This document shows, piece after piece, positions 19,471 through 31,341 of a DNA stretch of 49,398 bases. The stretch lies in NCBI GenBank assembly GCA_025361185.1, contig JANYAR010000080.1:1-49398 (forward strand), written 5' to 3'. Below the pieces are notes generated by a model. It did not search any database. It worked only from the letters and a program-made list of their open reading frames with translations, and was not told the DNA's origin. This DNA comes from Alphaproteobacteria bacterium. GTDB lineage: Bacteria > Pseudomonadota > Alphaproteobacteria > Micropepsales > Micropepsaceae. Made by a program: the position numbers and the translations under genes. Each line of letters opens with the position of its first letter. Position 1 is the stretch's first letter.

Positions 19471-20892
19471 TTAGTTCAACTTCAGCCCTAAATACTGCAG
19501 ATCGCCGTCGCGGTTGATCAGCATCAGCGCAGCCTTCTTGCCCGCCTTGGCATCGGCATCCACACGTTTGGTGACATCGTCCGGGGTCTTCACCGCCTGT
19601 CCCGCCACTTCCACGATCACATCGCCGGGACGCATATTCTTCTCCGCCGCCGGGCTGCCGGGATCCACCGCGGTCACCGCCACGCCCTGCACCGCCGCGC
19701 CGATCTTGAACTTGGCGCGCGTGGCCGCGTCCAACATGCCCAGGGACAGGCCCAGCTGCGCCAGCTTGGACTGGTTCTTGACCGGTGCGGGCGGCGCCTT
19801 GCCCCCCTTGTCCACCTTGGCATCGTCGGCCAGCTTCAGCACCGTGATCTTGAGCGTTTGCTTGCGGCTCTTGCGCAGCACCTCGATATTCACCGCCTTG
19901 CCGATGGGCGTGTCGGCCACGATGCGCGGCAAGGCGCGGTCATCGGGCACCGGTTTGCCGTCGAAACCGGTAATCAGATCGCCACTAACCAATCCCGCCT
20001 TCGCCGCCGGTCCGCCCTGGGTGACATCGTTCACCAGCGCGCCCTGTGTGGTGGAAAGCCCCAGACCCTCTGCGATCTCCGGCGTCACCGGCTGAATGCG
20101 CACGCCGATCCAGCCGCGCCGCGCCATGCCGAACTGGCGCAACTGGCTTACCACTTCGCGCGCCAGATTGGCGGGGATGGCAAAGCCGATGCCCACGCTG
20201 CCGCCCGAGGGCGTGTAGATCTGCGAATTGATGCCGATGACATTGCCGTCCATGTCGAACAAGGGACCGCCGGAATTGCCGCGGTTGATCGGTGCGTCGG
20301 TCTGGATGAAATCGTCATAGGGCCCGGCATTGATGTTGCGGTTGCGCGCCGAGACGATGCCCGCTGTCACCGTGGAGCCGATGCCAAAGGGATCGCCGAT
20401 GGCGATCACCCAATCGCCGATCCGCGTCTTCTCGCTGTCGCCGAAATGGGTGGCGGGCAAGGGCTTCTTCGGCACCACCTTCAGCAGCGCGATATCGGTC
20501 TTGGTGTCGCGGCCCACCACCTTCGCCGGCATCTGGGTTCCGTCCTGCAAGGATACGGTGATCTGATCGCTGTCCTCGATCACATGGTTGTTGGTGACGA
20601 TGTAACCGGAAGCATCGATGATAAACCCGGAGCCCAGCGAGGTGACATGGCGCGGCGTGTTGGGCCTGGGGCCCAGGAAATTCTTGAACAGGTCTTCCAG
20701 CGGCGAGCCCGGCGGCAGCTGCGGCATGGCGCCGGCCGGCGGCGCCTTCAAAGTCTGGCTGGTGGAAATATTGACCACCGTGGGCAGCAGCTTGCCGGCC
20801 AGATCGGCGAAGGAGTCAGGCGCCGGCCGCGCCCAGGCGGGCATCGCCACGCCAAGTGCGAAAAGGGCAAGCAGGCTTTGAAAGGCACGCAT
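19471..20892 (-). CDS. degP: Periplasmic DegP/HtrA serine protease
   Basis: 473 aa with a cleavable signal peptide (MRAFQSLLALFALGVAMPAW, cut near ARA or AWA). The trypsin-like domain has the catalytic triad His103 (TNNHVIED), Asp133 (DTKTDIALLKV) and Ser207 (INRGNSGGP). Two PDZ domains follow at about 250-345 and 375-470. This is the DegP/DegQ architecture: degradation and chaperoning of misfolded envelope proteins. Paralogue names (DegP, DegQ, MucD) cannot be separated by sequence reading alone. Divergent from mrp with 164 bases between. Confidence 0.92.
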   Translation of the reverse strand: MRAFQSLLALFALGVAMPAWARPAPDSFADLAGKLLPTVVNISTSQTLKAPPAGAMPQLPPGSPLEDLFKNFLGPRPNTPRHVTSLGSGFIIDASGYIVTNNHVIEDSDQITVSLQDGTQMPAKVVGRDTKTDIALLKVVPKKPLPATHFGDSEKTRIGDWVIAIGDPFGIGSTVTAGIVSARNRNINAGPYDDFIQTDAPINRGNSGGPLFDMDGNVIGINSQIYTPSGGSVGIGFAIPANLAREVVSQLRQFGMARRGWIGVRIQPVTPEIAEGLGLSTTQGALVNDVTQGGPAAKAGLVSGDLITGFDGKPVPDDRALPRIVADTPIGKAVNIEVLRKSRKQTLKITVLKLADDAKVDKGGKAPPAPVKNQSKLAQLGLSLGMLDAATRAKFKIGAAVQGVAVTAVDPGSPAAEKNMRPGDVIVEVAGQAVKTPDDVTKRVDADAKAGKKAALMLINRDGDLQYLGLKLN

Positions 20893-21056
20893 GGTCGTTA
20901 CCGGAGCTGGAAGGAAGAGGAATCGCCAGGCAGTCTAGGCAGGGAAAAAGGGAACAAACAGACGAAAACCCCTCCCCGGCATGGATTTTTCGCAAGGGTG
21001 GTCCACCGCAAGCCTGCCTACTAGGATTTCGCCGGGTCGGGGGCTATATCCCCGCC

Positions 21057-22187
21057 ATGGCAGTCGCCCGCGACGATATATTGAAAGCGCTCGACCAGGT
21101 GGTGGACCCGGTAAGCGGGCGCACCGTGGTCCAGCAGGACATGATACAGGGCCTGGTGGTCAAGGACGGCCATGTCGGCTTTGTGCTGGAAGTCGCCGCC
21201 GGGCGCGGGCCGCAGTCCGAACCGCTGCGCAAGATCTGTGAGGCCATGGTCCTGGGCCTGAAGGGCGTGAAGTCCGTTACCGCCGTGCTCACCGCGCATG
21301 AGGATCAGCCCAAGGATCAGCGCAGTCCTGCCAAACAAGACCATCATCACGCCCCCAAGCCGGCGGTCAATCGCCAGCCCCCACCGCCCCCCGCCGGCAT
21401 TCCCGGCGTGCGCAACATCATCGCCGTGGCCAGCGGCAAGGGCGGGGTGGGCAAGTCCACCGTCGCGGTCAATCTGGCGCTGTCGCTGTCCAGGCTGGGG
21501 CTGAAGGTCGGCTTGCTGGATGCCGACGTATATGGCCCGTCGGTGCCGCGCCTTCTGGGCATCACCGAAAAACCCGAAAGCGACGGTCACACCCTGCTGC
21601 CCATTCTGCGTCACGGCATCAAGACCATGAGCATCGGTTTTCTGGTCAAGGAAGACGAAGCCATGATCTGGCGCGGGCCGATGGTGCAGAGCGCCCTGAC
21701 GCAGATGTTGAACGATGTCGCCTGGGCGCCATTGGATGTGCTGGTGCTGGACATGCCGCCGGGCACCGGCGACGCCCAGCTCACCATTGCCCAGCGGGTG
21801 CCGCTGAAAGGCGCCGTCATCGTCTCCACCCCGCAGGACATCGCCCTGATCGACGCCCGCAAGGGCATCACCATGTTCAAGAAGACCCAGGTGCCGATCC
21901 TGGGCCTGGTGGAGAATATGTCGATGTTCACCTGCCCCGATTGCGGTTCCAGCCACGCCATCTTCGGTCATGGCGGCGCGCGCGAGACGGCCGAAAAACT
22001 TGGCGTACCCTTTCTGGGCGAAATCCCGCTGGTGCCGCGCATCCGCGAAACCTCGGATTCGGGCCAACCGGTCAGCGTCTCGGTGCCCGATGGGCCCGAG
22101 GCTTTAGCCTTTCTGGAGTTGGCGAAGAAGGTGGCGGCATCGCTGCAAACCGCTTCCAGGCCCGCGCCGAAAATCATTATCGAATAA
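21057..22187 (+). CDS. mrp: Mrp/ApbC iron-sulfur cluster carrier ATPase
   Basis: 376 aa. Residues 1-85 are a MIP18-like (DUF59) domain, a Pro/His-rich linker follows (about 86-115), then the ATPase with the deviant Walker A GKGGVGKS (127-134). The bridging cysteines of CPDC are Cys293 and Cys296, the cluster-binding pair of the Nbp35/ApbC group. The ATG at 21057 gives the normal N terminus MAVARDDILKALDQVVDP; the longer upstream frame is not conserved. Holds and transfers Fe-S clusters in the cytoplasm. Convergent with folA, three bases apart. Confidence 0.93.
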   Translation: MAVARDDILKALDQVVDPVSGRTVVQQDMIQGLVVKDGHVGFVLEVAAGRGPQSEPLRKICEAMVLGLKGVKSVTAVLTAHEDQPKDQRSPAKQDHHHAPKPAVNRQPPPPPAGIPGVRNIIAVASGKGGVGKSTVAVNLALSLSRLGLKVGLLDADVYGPSVPRLLGITEKPESDGHTLLPILRHGIKTMSIGFLVKEDEAMIWRGPMVQSALTQMLNDVAWAPLDVLVLDMPPGTGDAQLTIAQRVPLKGAVIVSTPQDIALIDARKGITMFKKTQVPILGLVENMSMFTCPDCGSSHAIFGHGGARETAEKLGVPFLGEIPLVPRIRETSDSGQPVSVSVPDGPEALAFLELAKKVAASLQTASRPAPKIIIE

Positions 22188-22190
22188 AGA

Positions 22191-23128
<938 letters not shown>

Positions 23129-23215
23129 GCCCCGAACCATAGAATTGCGCAGGGTCAAAGGGAACCCAAACCGGGTGTGCCAGTTATCATGGGTGTAATT
23201 TCGGGAGATACCCCC

Positions 23216-23965
23216 ATGCGCCGATTGCTGATGTCCGCCGCTGCCCTGGTTTTTCTGACGGTGCCGGCTTTGGCCCAGCCCGGTAATGACCGGGGCGCCG
23301 ACCGGGGCGAGAGAGCCCACGGCGCATCCCAGGCGCAGGACCGCAGACAAGCCGGGGAGCGCCAAGCGGCGCCGCAACAACAGGGCAGCAGCCCCTTCGA
23401 CCGTGGCCATGGCGCGGATCGCCGCGGCGCGCAGCAGCCCGCACCCGGCGCGCAGCAAGTCGCGCCGTCCAGCCAATCACAGGGCGCGCAGCCGCAGGCG
23501 GTCCCCTCAAATAGGGGCGATCGCGGCCGGAACGTTGGGCAGGGATTTGGCGGACAGACCAATGGCGGCGGCTTCAACCGCTCCGACAATCGCCCCAATA
23601 ATTATCAGGGCAACAATTTCGGCAATCGTGCCGGCCGCTCGGACAACCGCTCGGGATTCGGCAATGGCGGGTCGCGCCGTGATTTCAGCAACTTCCGCGA
23701 TTATCATCGCACCTTTAATGCCCCCCGCCGTTTCCGCGCCCCCGATTATCGGCGCCCCAATGGTTGGTATGATCATCGCTGGAGGTTTGGCGAATTCCTG
23801 CCCAGCCTGTTCTGGGCGAGCAGCTATTGGTTGACCGACTATTCCCGCTATGACTTGCCGCCGCCGCCCTATGGCGCGGTCTGGGTCCGGGAGGGCCGTG
23901 ACGCCCTGCTGGTGGACCGGGACAGCGGCGAAATCATCACCGTCGAATACGACGTGTTTTATTAA
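23216..23965 (+). CDS. RcnB-like secreted protein with long low-complexity region
   Basis: 249 aa. Signal peptide MRRLLMSAAALVFLTVPALA, then about 145 residues of Gln/Arg/Asn/Gly-rich low complexity, ending in a conserved C-terminal domain of about 65 residues (WYDHRWRFGEFLPSLFW, PPPPYGAVWVREGRDALLVD) that matches the RcnB/DUF3315 family. E. coli RcnB is a periplasmic protein linked to nickel/cobalt homeostasis, but many proteobacterial members of this domain family are of unknown role. GGGAG precedes the ATG by eight bases. The low-complexity part is probably disordered and may interact with wall or nucleic acid; that is inference. Confidence 0.8.
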   Translation: MRRLLMSAAALVFLTVPALAQPGNDRGADRGERAHGASQAQDRRQAGERQAAPQQQGSSPFDRGHGADRRGAQQPAPGAQQVAPSSQSQGAQPQAVPSNRGDRGRNVGQGFGGQTNGGGFNRSDNRPNNYQGNNFGNRAGRSDNRSGFGNGGSRRDFSNFRDYHRTFNAPRRFRAPDYRRPNGWYDHRWRFGEFLPSLFWASSYWLTDYSRYDLPPPPYGAVWVREGRDALLVDRDSGEIITVEYDVFY

Positions 23966-23974
23966 CCCCCATCC

Positions 23975-24014
23975 GTCACAGCTCAGGTCGGCTCCGCCGA
24001 CACTTCGCTGTGAC
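23975..24014. repeat. Extragenic palindrome GTCACAGC...GCTGTGAC
   Basis: Forty bases with outer arms GTCACAGC/GCTGTGAC and an inner TCGGC-TCC-GCCGA stem. Starts ten bases after the RcnB-like stop. Could act as a terminator-like barrier or be a dispersed REP-type repeat; no second copy is in this window. Confidence 0.6.
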
Positions 24015-24020
24015 ACCTTC

Positions 24021-24049
24021 CCCCTTCTTGGCGCTTCGCGCCGAAGGGG
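24021..24049. repeat. Second extragenic hairpin
   Basis: CCCCTTC pairs with GAAGGGG and GGCGC with GCGCC, separated by a two-base bulge and a TTC loop. Lies six bases after the palindrome at 23975-24014, making a tandem REP-like pair between the RcnB-like gene and purA. Confidence 0.6.
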
Positions 24050-24140
24050 TAAGGAAGCTGGCGGATGCTGAGGGTCGCGCCGCGGAATGCGGCGCTCGAG
24101 ATTCGCCTACGCCCCCATCTGGGTGCGGCGGATAGCCCCT

Positions 24141-24167
24141 TACAGCCTGCCTGACACCTGCTATAAG
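24141..24167 (+). promoter_or_regulatory. Candidate purA promoter
   Basis: TTACAG (24141-24146) and TATAAG (24162-24167) are spaced by 15 bases, about 60 bases before the purA ATG. The -10 is good, the -35 moderate and the spacing short. Confidence 0.4.
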
Positions 24168-24178
24168 CGGCCACCGTG

Positions 24179-24195
24179 CCCGTGCTCCCCACGGG
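24179..24195 (+). promoter_or_regulatory. Hairpin in purA leader
   Basis: CCCGTG and CACGGG pair around a CTCCC loop, 28 bases before the purA start codon and just after the candidate promoter, so it would be at the 5' end of the transcript. No T run follows. Role unknown. Confidence 0.35.
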
Positions 24196-24223
24196 TTGAG
24201 CAAGTTCGTCAGGGTACGGAATA

Positions 24224-25513
24224 ATGTCCAACGTCACGGTGATCGGCGCCCAATGGGGCGACGAAGGCAAAGGCAAGATCATCGACTGGTTGTCGAATCG
24301 CGCCGACATGGTGGTGCGCTTCCAGGGCGGCAACAATGCCGGCCACACCATCGTGGTGGGCGACAAGACCTACAAGCTGTCGCTGCTGCCGTCCGGCGTG
24401 GTGCAGGGCAAACGCTCGATCATCGGCAATGGCGTGGTGGTGGACCCCTGGTCGCTGCTGGAGGAGATCACACGCGTCGGCGCCGCCGGATTGATGGTGA
24501 CGCCCGATATCCTGGTGCTGGCAGAAAATGCCGTCCTGGTGCTGCCGCTGCACCGCGAACTGGACGCGCTGCGCGAGGAGGCCTCCTCGCAGAAGCTGGG
24601 CACCACCAAGCGCGGCATCGGGCCGGCTTACGAAGATAAGGTCGGGCGCCGCGCCATCCGTGCCATCGACCTGAAAGACCCCGCGTCATTGCCGGGCAAG
24701 ATTGAGCGGCTGCTGAGCCATCACAATGTGTTGCGCAAGGGTTTCGGCGCGGCGGAGGTCGATGCGGACGCGCTGCTCAAGTCGCTGAACGAGATCGCGC
24801 CGAAGATCGCGCCCTTCCTGGGTTCGTCCTGGCGCGAACTGGATGCGGCGCGTAAAGCGGGCAAGCGCGTGCTGTTTGAAGGCGCGCAAGCCGTGCTGCT
24901 GGACATCGACCATGGCACCTATCCCTTTGTCACCTCCTCCAACACGGTGGCGGGCCAGGCGGCGGCAGGCGCGGGCGTATCCCCACGCGCCATCGGCACG
25001 GTGCTGGGCATCGTCAAGGCCTATACCACCCGCGTCGGCGAAGGCCCCTTCCCCACCGAATTGAAGGACGCCACCGGCGAGAGGCTGGGCGAGCGCGGCC
25101 ATGAATTCGGCACGGTGACGGGCCGCAAGCGCCGCTGCGGCTGGTTCGATTCGGTGCTGGTGCGCCAGACCTGCATCACCGGCGGGGTCGACGGCATCGC
25201 GCTCACCAAGCTGGACGTGCTGGACGGCTTTGAGCAGATCAAGGTGTGCGTGGGCTATCAGCTGGACGGCAAGGTGCTGGACTATCTGCCCGCCGATGCC
25301 AACATGCAGGCGCGGCTGACACCGGTCTATGAAACACTGGAAGGCTGGACGGAAACCACCGCCGGGGCGCGCAGCTGGGCCCAGCTTCCCGCCAATGCCA
25401 TCAAATATGTGCGGCGGGTGGAGGAACTGATCGGCGCGCCGGTGTCGCTGCTCTCCACCAGCCCCGACCGCGACGACACGATCATGGTGCAAGATCCGTT
25501 TGTTGATCGCTAG
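24224..25513 (+). CDS. purA: Adenylosuccinate synthetase
   Basis: Forms adenylosuccinate from IMP, aspartate and GTP in AMP synthesis (429 aa). GDEGKGK (12-18) holds the catalytic Asp13; His41 in GGNNAGHT is the second catalytic residue. [36 protein letters not shown] and [11 protein letters not shown] are the usual IMP and GTP blocks. GGA precedes ATG by five bases. The stop codon overlaps the convergent thiD stop by three to four bases. Confidence 0.97.
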   Translation: MSNVTVIGAQWGDEGKGKIIDWLSNRADMVVRFQGGNNAGHTIVVGDKTYKLSLLPSGVVQGKRSIIGNGVVVDPWSLLEEITRVGAAGLMVTPDILVLAENAVLVLPLHRELDALREEASSQKLGTTKRGIGPAYEDKVGRRAIRAIDLKDPASLPGKIERLLSHHNVLRKGFGAAEVDADALLKSLNEIAPKIAPFLGSSWRELDAARKAGKRVLFEGAQAVLLDIDHGTYPFVTSSNTVAGQAAAGAGVSPRAIGTVLGIVKAYTTRVGEGPFPTELKDATGERLGERGHEFGTVTGRKRRCGWFDSVLVRQTCITGGVDGIALTKLDVLDGFEQIKVCVGYQLDGKVLDYLPADANMQARLTPVYETLEGWTETTAGARSWAQLPANAIKYVRRVEELIGAPVSLLSTSPDRDDTIMVQDPFVDR

Positions 25514-26280
25514 TAGCCCAGTGGGCCGCTGCCCTGCCCAAGCCCCGGCGCGGTCCTGATCGCTTCCTGCACATAGGCATGGGCGCGGGCGACCGCGTCC
25601 TTCAGCGGCAACCGCTGCGCCAGGCCGCAGGCAATGGCGGTGGCCAGGGTGCAGCCGGTGCCATGGGTATGGCGCGTGCGTTGGCGCGGCGCTTCGAAGG
25701 TCATGAATTCCCCGCCGCTCCACAGCACGTCGCGCACTACATCGCCATTGCTATGGCCACCTTTGAACAAGACATTCTCGGCGCCCAGTTTCCGGAACGC
25801 CATGGCGGCATCGCGCAACCGCTGCTCACTGTCCGGCATGATGCCGGTGAGCGCTTCGGCCTCCGGCAGATTGGGCGTCACCAATGTCGCACGGGGAATG
25901 AGCCGCGCCTTGAGGACTTCGATACCCGCCGGATCCAGCAGGATCGCGCCGCTGGAAGACAGCAGCACCGTGTCCAGTATCAGGGGAATATCGTTGTCCG
26001 CCAGCGCATCGGCCACCGCCGCGGCGATGTCGCCATTGCCCAGCATGCCGATCTTGATCACATCGGCGCCAATGTCGTTCAGCGCCGCCGCGATCTGGCC
26101 ACGCACGATCTCAGGCGCCACCGGATTGACGGAATAGACCTTGGCGGTGTCCTGCACGGTAACCGCGGTAACCGCCGTCTGGGCATAGACGCCAAAGGCC
26201 TGGGCGGTCTTGAGGTCGGCCTGGAGTCCGGCGCCGCCGGAGGAGTCGGACCCGGCGATGACCAAAATACGTGAAACCAC
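25510..26280 (-). CDS. thiD: Hydroxymethylpyrimidine (phosphate) kinase
   Basis: Phosphorylates HMP and HMP-phosphate in thiamine synthesis (256 aa, ribokinase fold). Typical text: [21 protein letters not shown] (4-24), [22 protein letters not shown] and the anion-hole block [20 protein letters not shown] near the C terminus with GTGC. The start is GTG at 26278-26280, sharing one base with the glmM stop (TAGTG). Its place downstream of glmM and folP, rather than in a thi operon, suggests constitutive co-expression; no TPP riboswitch is visible nearby. Confidence 0.93.
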   Translation of the reverse strand: MVSRILVIAGSDSSGGAGLQADLKTAQAFGVYAQTAVTAVTVQDTAKVYSVNPVAPEIVRGQIAAALNDIGADVIKIGMLGNGDIAAAVADALADNDIPLILDTVLLSSSGAILLDPAGIEVLKARLIPRATLVTPNLPEAEALTGIMPDSEQRLRDAAMAFRKLGAENVLFKGGHSNGDVVRDVLWSGGEFMTFEAPRQRTRHTHGTGCTLATAIACGLAQRLPLKDAVARAHAYVQEAIRTAPGLGQGSGPLGY

Positions 26281-27626
26281 TAAGCGGCCACCTCTTCGAT
26301 CGCCGAAGCGATCTGACGCACCACGGCGCGCACGACTTTCTCGTCCTCGCCTTCCGCCATCACGCGGATCAGGGGCTCGGTGCCCGATTTGCGCACCAGG
26401 ATGCGCCCCGAAGCGCCCAGCCTGGCATTGGCGGCTGCGATACTGGACTTGACCTTGTCGTCGTCCAGCGGCGAGCCCTTCTTGAAGCGCACATTCTCCA
26501 GAATCTGGGGCAGCGGATTGTAGAGATGCGCCGCCTCGCTGGCGGGCTTTCCGTCCTGCGCCAGCACGGCCAGGATCTGCAGCGCCGCAATCAGGCCGTC
26601 GCCGGTGGTGGCAAAATCCGACAGAATGATATGGCCGGACTGTTCGCCGCCGACATTGAAGCCGCCCTTGGCCATTTCCTCCAGCACATAACGGTCGCCC
26701 ACCTGCGAACGCGCCAGCTTGAGACCCAGGGTCTGCAGATAATGGTCCAGCCCGGCATTCGACATCACCGTGCCGACCACGCCGCCGCCCTTCAGCTCGC
26801 CGGTTTTCGACCAGCTTTTGGCGATCAGGGCCAGAATCTGGTCGCCGTCGATGATGCGGCCCTGTTCGTCCGCCATCACCACCCGGTCGGCGTCGCCGTC
26901 CAGCGCAATGCCGAAATCGGCGCGCACTTCACGCACCCGGTTACACATGACCTGGGGTGAGGTCGAACCGCAATCCTGGTTGATGTTGGTGCCGTCCGGC
27001 GTGACGCCCATGGTGACGATATCGGCGCCCAGTTCCCACAACACTTCCGGCGCCACCTTGTAGGCGGCGCCATGGGCGCAGTCGATCACAATGCGCAACC
27101 CGTCCAACCGCAGATTGCGCGGGAAGGTGCGCTTGGCGAATTCGATATAGCGCGCCTGACTGTCATCGACACGCTTGGCGCGGCCGATCTGGGCGCTGGG
27201 GGCCAGCCCCTGCTCCAGGCCGGCGGCCATCAGCGCCTCGATTTCCATTTCCACCTCATCGGACAATTTCTGTCCGTCGGGTCCGAAGAATTTGATGCCA
27301 TTGTCCTCGAACAGATTGTGCGAGGCGGTGATCATCACGCCCAGATCGGCGCGCAGGCTGCGCGTCAGCATGGCGACGGCTGGGGTGGGCAGCGGGCCGA
27401 ACTGGAACACATCCATGCCCACGGCGGTGAAGCCGGAGACCAGCGCGCTTTCGATCATGTAGCCCGACAGGCGGGTATCCTTGCCGATCACCACCCGATG
27501 GCGGTGATCGCCGCGGGTGAAGATGCGCCCGGCCGCCATGCCCGCCTTGAGCGCCACTTCGGGCGTCAGCTTGGCGGTGTTGGTGCGGCCTCTGATGCCG
27601 TCGGTGCCGAAATATTTGCGGGTCAT
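26280..27626 (-). CDS. glmM: Phosphoglucosamine mutase
   Basis: Converts glucosamine-6-phosphate to glucosamine-1-phosphate on the path to UDP-GlcNAc for peptidoglycan and LPS (448 aa). The phosphoserine loop is [11 protein letters not shown] with Ser102. The metal loop is DGDADR, the sugar-binding loop GGEQSGH, and the phosphate loop [12 protein letters not shown]. Start ATG at 27624-27626 gives [16 protein letters not shown]. Downstream of folP by 53 bases; the ftsH-folP-glmM order is widespread in proteobacteria. Confidence 0.96.
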   Translation of the reverse strand: MTRKYFGTDGIRGRTNTAKLTPEVALKAGMAAGRIFTRGDHRHRVVIGKDTRLSGYMIESALVSGFTAVGMDVFQFGPLPTPAVAMLTRSLRADLGVMITASHNLFEDNGIKFFGPDGQKLSDEVEMEIEALMAAGLEQGLAPSAQIGRAKRVDDSQARYIEFAKRTFPRNLRLDGLRIVIDCAHGAAYKVAPEVLWELGADIVTMGVTPDGTNINQDCGSTSPQVMCNRVREVRADFGIALDGDADRVVMADEQGRIIDGDQILALIAKSWSKTGELKGGGVVGTVMSNAGLDHYLQTLGLKLARSQVGDRYVLEEMAKGGFNVGGEQSGHIILSDFATTGDGLIAALQILAVLAQDGKPASEAAHLYNPLPQILENVRFKKGSPLDDDKVKSSIAAANARLGASGRILVRKSGTEPLIRVMAEGEDEKVVRAVVRQIASAIEEVAA

Positions 27627-27679
27627 GCTTGAGGAAATCCTGACGATGGGTTGTTTTACCACAAACTGATTGCCGGAGG

Positions 27680-28516
27680 TTAAATCGACTTGTCTAGTAT
27701 TTTCAGGACCTTAAGGGCATCCCTCAGCGCGCCGGGGGCATGGGTGCGGATATAGCTCGCGCCCTGCGCCTGGGCGAACAGTTCGGCAGCCAGGCTTTCA
27801 CCGTGAAGTCTGGCGGGCCCTGACACATGGGCGGGCTCCTGGGCCGGCTCCTGGGCAGGGCGGCCCGCGATTCTGCGCAAAAAGCCCTTGCGGGACACCG
27901 AGACCAGCAGGGGCAGATCATAGCGGGCGCGCAGTTCGGACAGGCGGCGGAGCAGAATCAGGGAATTTTCCGGATCGGTACCGACAAACTGGCCCATGCC
28001 GGGATCGAGGATCAACCGATCCCGGGCGATGCCGGCATTGGTCAGCGCTTTCACGCGCGCGTCGAAAAAAGCTGTTACCCGGCCAAAGATTTCACCACAA
28101 GGCACATCGGTGCGGGTGGCGACACCTTCCTTCTGCACCGCATGCATCACGATCAGCTTGACGGATGACGATGCCAGTTCGGGATAGAGCGCGGTGTCGG
28201 GAAAGCCGTGAATGTCGTTGAGATAGTCCACGTCTTGCGCCAGCGCCCAGCGCTGCACCTGAGACGAGAAGCTGTCGATGGAAAGTGAAAGCCCCATCTG
28301 TTTCAACGCAGGCAACACGGCGGCCAGCCGCGCGATCTCGACCTCCGCCTCCACCCGCGCCGCATCGGGGTGGGAAGAAGCAGCTCCGATGTCGATGATA
28401 TCGGCGCCCTCTTGCGCCAGCGCCTGGGCATGCGCCAGCGCCGCCTCCGGCGCGAGATACTTGCCGCCGTCGGAAAAACTGTCGCTGGTAATATTGAGAA
28501 TGCCGAGGATTTTCAT
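27680..28516 (-). CDS. folP: Dihydropteroate synthase, Sul-like variant
   Basis: Joins pterin pyrophosphate and p-aminobenzoate in folate synthesis (278 aa). The TIM-barrel core starts [16 protein letters not shown]. Instead of the usual ESTRPG pterin-loop, it reads [10 protein letters not shown] (45-53); further blocks are [15 protein letters not shown] (99-113), [10 protein letters not shown] (166-175), SVSRKGFL (206-213) and YIRTHAPG (255-262). These are the words I recall from mobile Sul1/Sul2 sulfonamide-insensitive enzymes rather than from E. coli FolP. A repeat AQEPAQEPA (221-229) fills a surface loop. Overlaps the M50 gene by ATGA. Being the only folP seen here, it is presumably the housekeeping copy. 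Confidence 0.93.
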   Translation of the reverse strand: MKILGILNITSDSFSDGGKYLAPEAALAHAQALAQEGADIIDIGAASSHPDAARVEAEVEIARLAAVLPALKQMGLSLSIDSFSSQVQRWALAQDVDYLNDIHGFPDTALYPELASSSVKLIVMHAVQKEGVATRTDVPCGEIFGRVTAFFDARVKALTNAGIARDRLILDPGMGQFVGTDPENSLILLRRLSELRARYDLPLLVSVSRKGFLRRIAGRPAQEPAQEPAHVSGPARLHGESLAAELFAQAQGASYIRTHAPGALRDALKVLKILDKSI

Positions 28517-29055
28517 GGGAACCGAGCGGCACGTCTTCGTTTTTTGACGGCAGAAAGGAGTACAGCGCCGTCAGATTTCGCGCCACCCCGGGACTGCCAG
28601 GGCAGCAGATTTCCAAGACCAACAAATAGCGAAACGACCGCGATACTGCCAGTCACCGGTCCCGAACGCGGGAACAGATAAGCCAGAACCAAACCAACAA
28701 AGGCCAGCGCGAAATTTGCCAACGGCCCGGCCGCGGCGAGCATAGCGGTTTGACCGGGCGTTCGGATGCGGCTTCCAGTCGAAAAGGTCACCATTCCTCC
28801 TAAATCTCCCGAAGGAAGCGTCCAAAATTCGACCCTTTTAGTCTTGGTTCTGTAAGCGATAGGGAAAACGGCAAAAAGCGTTACCTTCCAGCCAAAGTAA
28901 CGTACCGCCAGTGCATGGCCCCCTTCGTGCACAGCGACCACGACAAAAAGGGCCACCGCGTATAGCACCAAAAAAGCGGGACGCCCCTGCTGCAGCATCA
29001 GCAAGCTGGGGAGCCCGAGAATGCAGTACGCAAGTGTCCGAAAGAAAGTATTCAT
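28513..29055 (-). CDS. Membrane M50-type (site-2-protease-like) metalloprotease, compact
   Basis: 180 aa with four or so hydrophobic segments. The zinc motif HEGGH is at 43-47 in a membrane helix (VVVAVHEGGHALAVRYFG), and the second ligand region reads NLLPWQSRGGAKSDGAVLL (149-167), with Asp162 in the place of the NPDG aspartate. No PDZ domain, so it is a minimal core. Start ATG at 29053-29055 has GGA six bases upstream; two earlier in-frame ATGs are possible. It overlaps folP by ATGA. Base composition is clearly lower in G+C than neighbours (about 26 of 60 at 28801-28860), suggesting later acquisition. Substrate unknown. Confidence 0.78.
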   Translation of the reverse strand: MNTFFRTLAYCILGLPSLLMLQQGRPAFLVLYAVALFVVVAVHEGGHALAVRYFGWKVTLFAVFPIAYRTKTKRVEFWTLPSGDLGGMVTFSTGSRIRTPGQTAMLAAAGPLANFALAFVGLVLAYLFPRSGPVTGSIAVVSLFVGLGNLLPWQSRGGAKSDGAVLLSAVKKRRRAARFP

Positions 29056-29109
29056 CGCCATTCCATGATCAAAAAAAGGCGGCTGGAACGCCTTTGTCAT
29101 GGAAGATGG

Positions 29110-29132
29110 ATGGCCGGGTCAAGCCCGGCCAT
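29110..29132. repeat. REP-like hairpin ATGGCCGGG...CCCGGCCAT
   Basis: Perfect nine-pair inverted repeat with a five-base loop (TCAAG), between the M50 gene and the ftsH-side palindrome. Words of this kind recur as short dispersed repeats in alphaproteobacterial genomes; only one copy lies in this window. Confidence 0.6.
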
Positions 29133-29164
29133 GGAAAGTGTAGTCCAGTTTCCGGCGCGAGGGA

Positions 29165-29245
29165 TTTTGTGGCGTGAGCAGGAGCGCCGAGCGACGTGTA
29201 CTAAGACGTACACGAGCGAAGGCGCGACGAACTCACGACGCAAAA
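29165..29245. repeat. 81-nt imperfect palindrome just downstream of ftsH
   Basis: Outer arms TTTTGTGGCGTGAG (29165-29178) and CTCACGACGCAAAA (29232-29245) match at 12 of 14 positions. Inside are GCGCC/GGCGC and, at the centre, GTGTAC-TAAGAC-GTACAC. The element starts ten bases past the ftsH stop and could be a large terminator/processing structure or a dispersed repeat (REP/MITE-like). Confidence 0.7.
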
Positions 29246-29254
29246 GACCCGCGC

Positions 29255-31180
<1,926 letters not shown>

Positions 31181-31341
31181 GGGCCGTCCTTCTCTGGTCG
31201 CCGGGCAATGCGAACCTTCCCACCCCAGCCATTAGATAGGAAGGTTTTAGCCTATTGCCAGCCATCAAAATGTTAAGAATTTTGGAGAGTTCCCGCAACA
31301 TGGCAAACCAACTATTGGCGAAGCCGCCGGGACGCCGAATT

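Noticed and set aside
26281..26300. TPP riboswitch controlling thiD
   Set aside because: thiD overlaps the glmM stop by one base, leaving no leader, and no THI-box words are present.
27680..28516. Acquired sulfonamide-resistance gene cassette
   Set aside because: Despite Sul-like motifs there is no integron, transposase or ISCR sequence, and the gene sits in the native ftsH-folP-glmM string, so it is treated as chromosomal folP.
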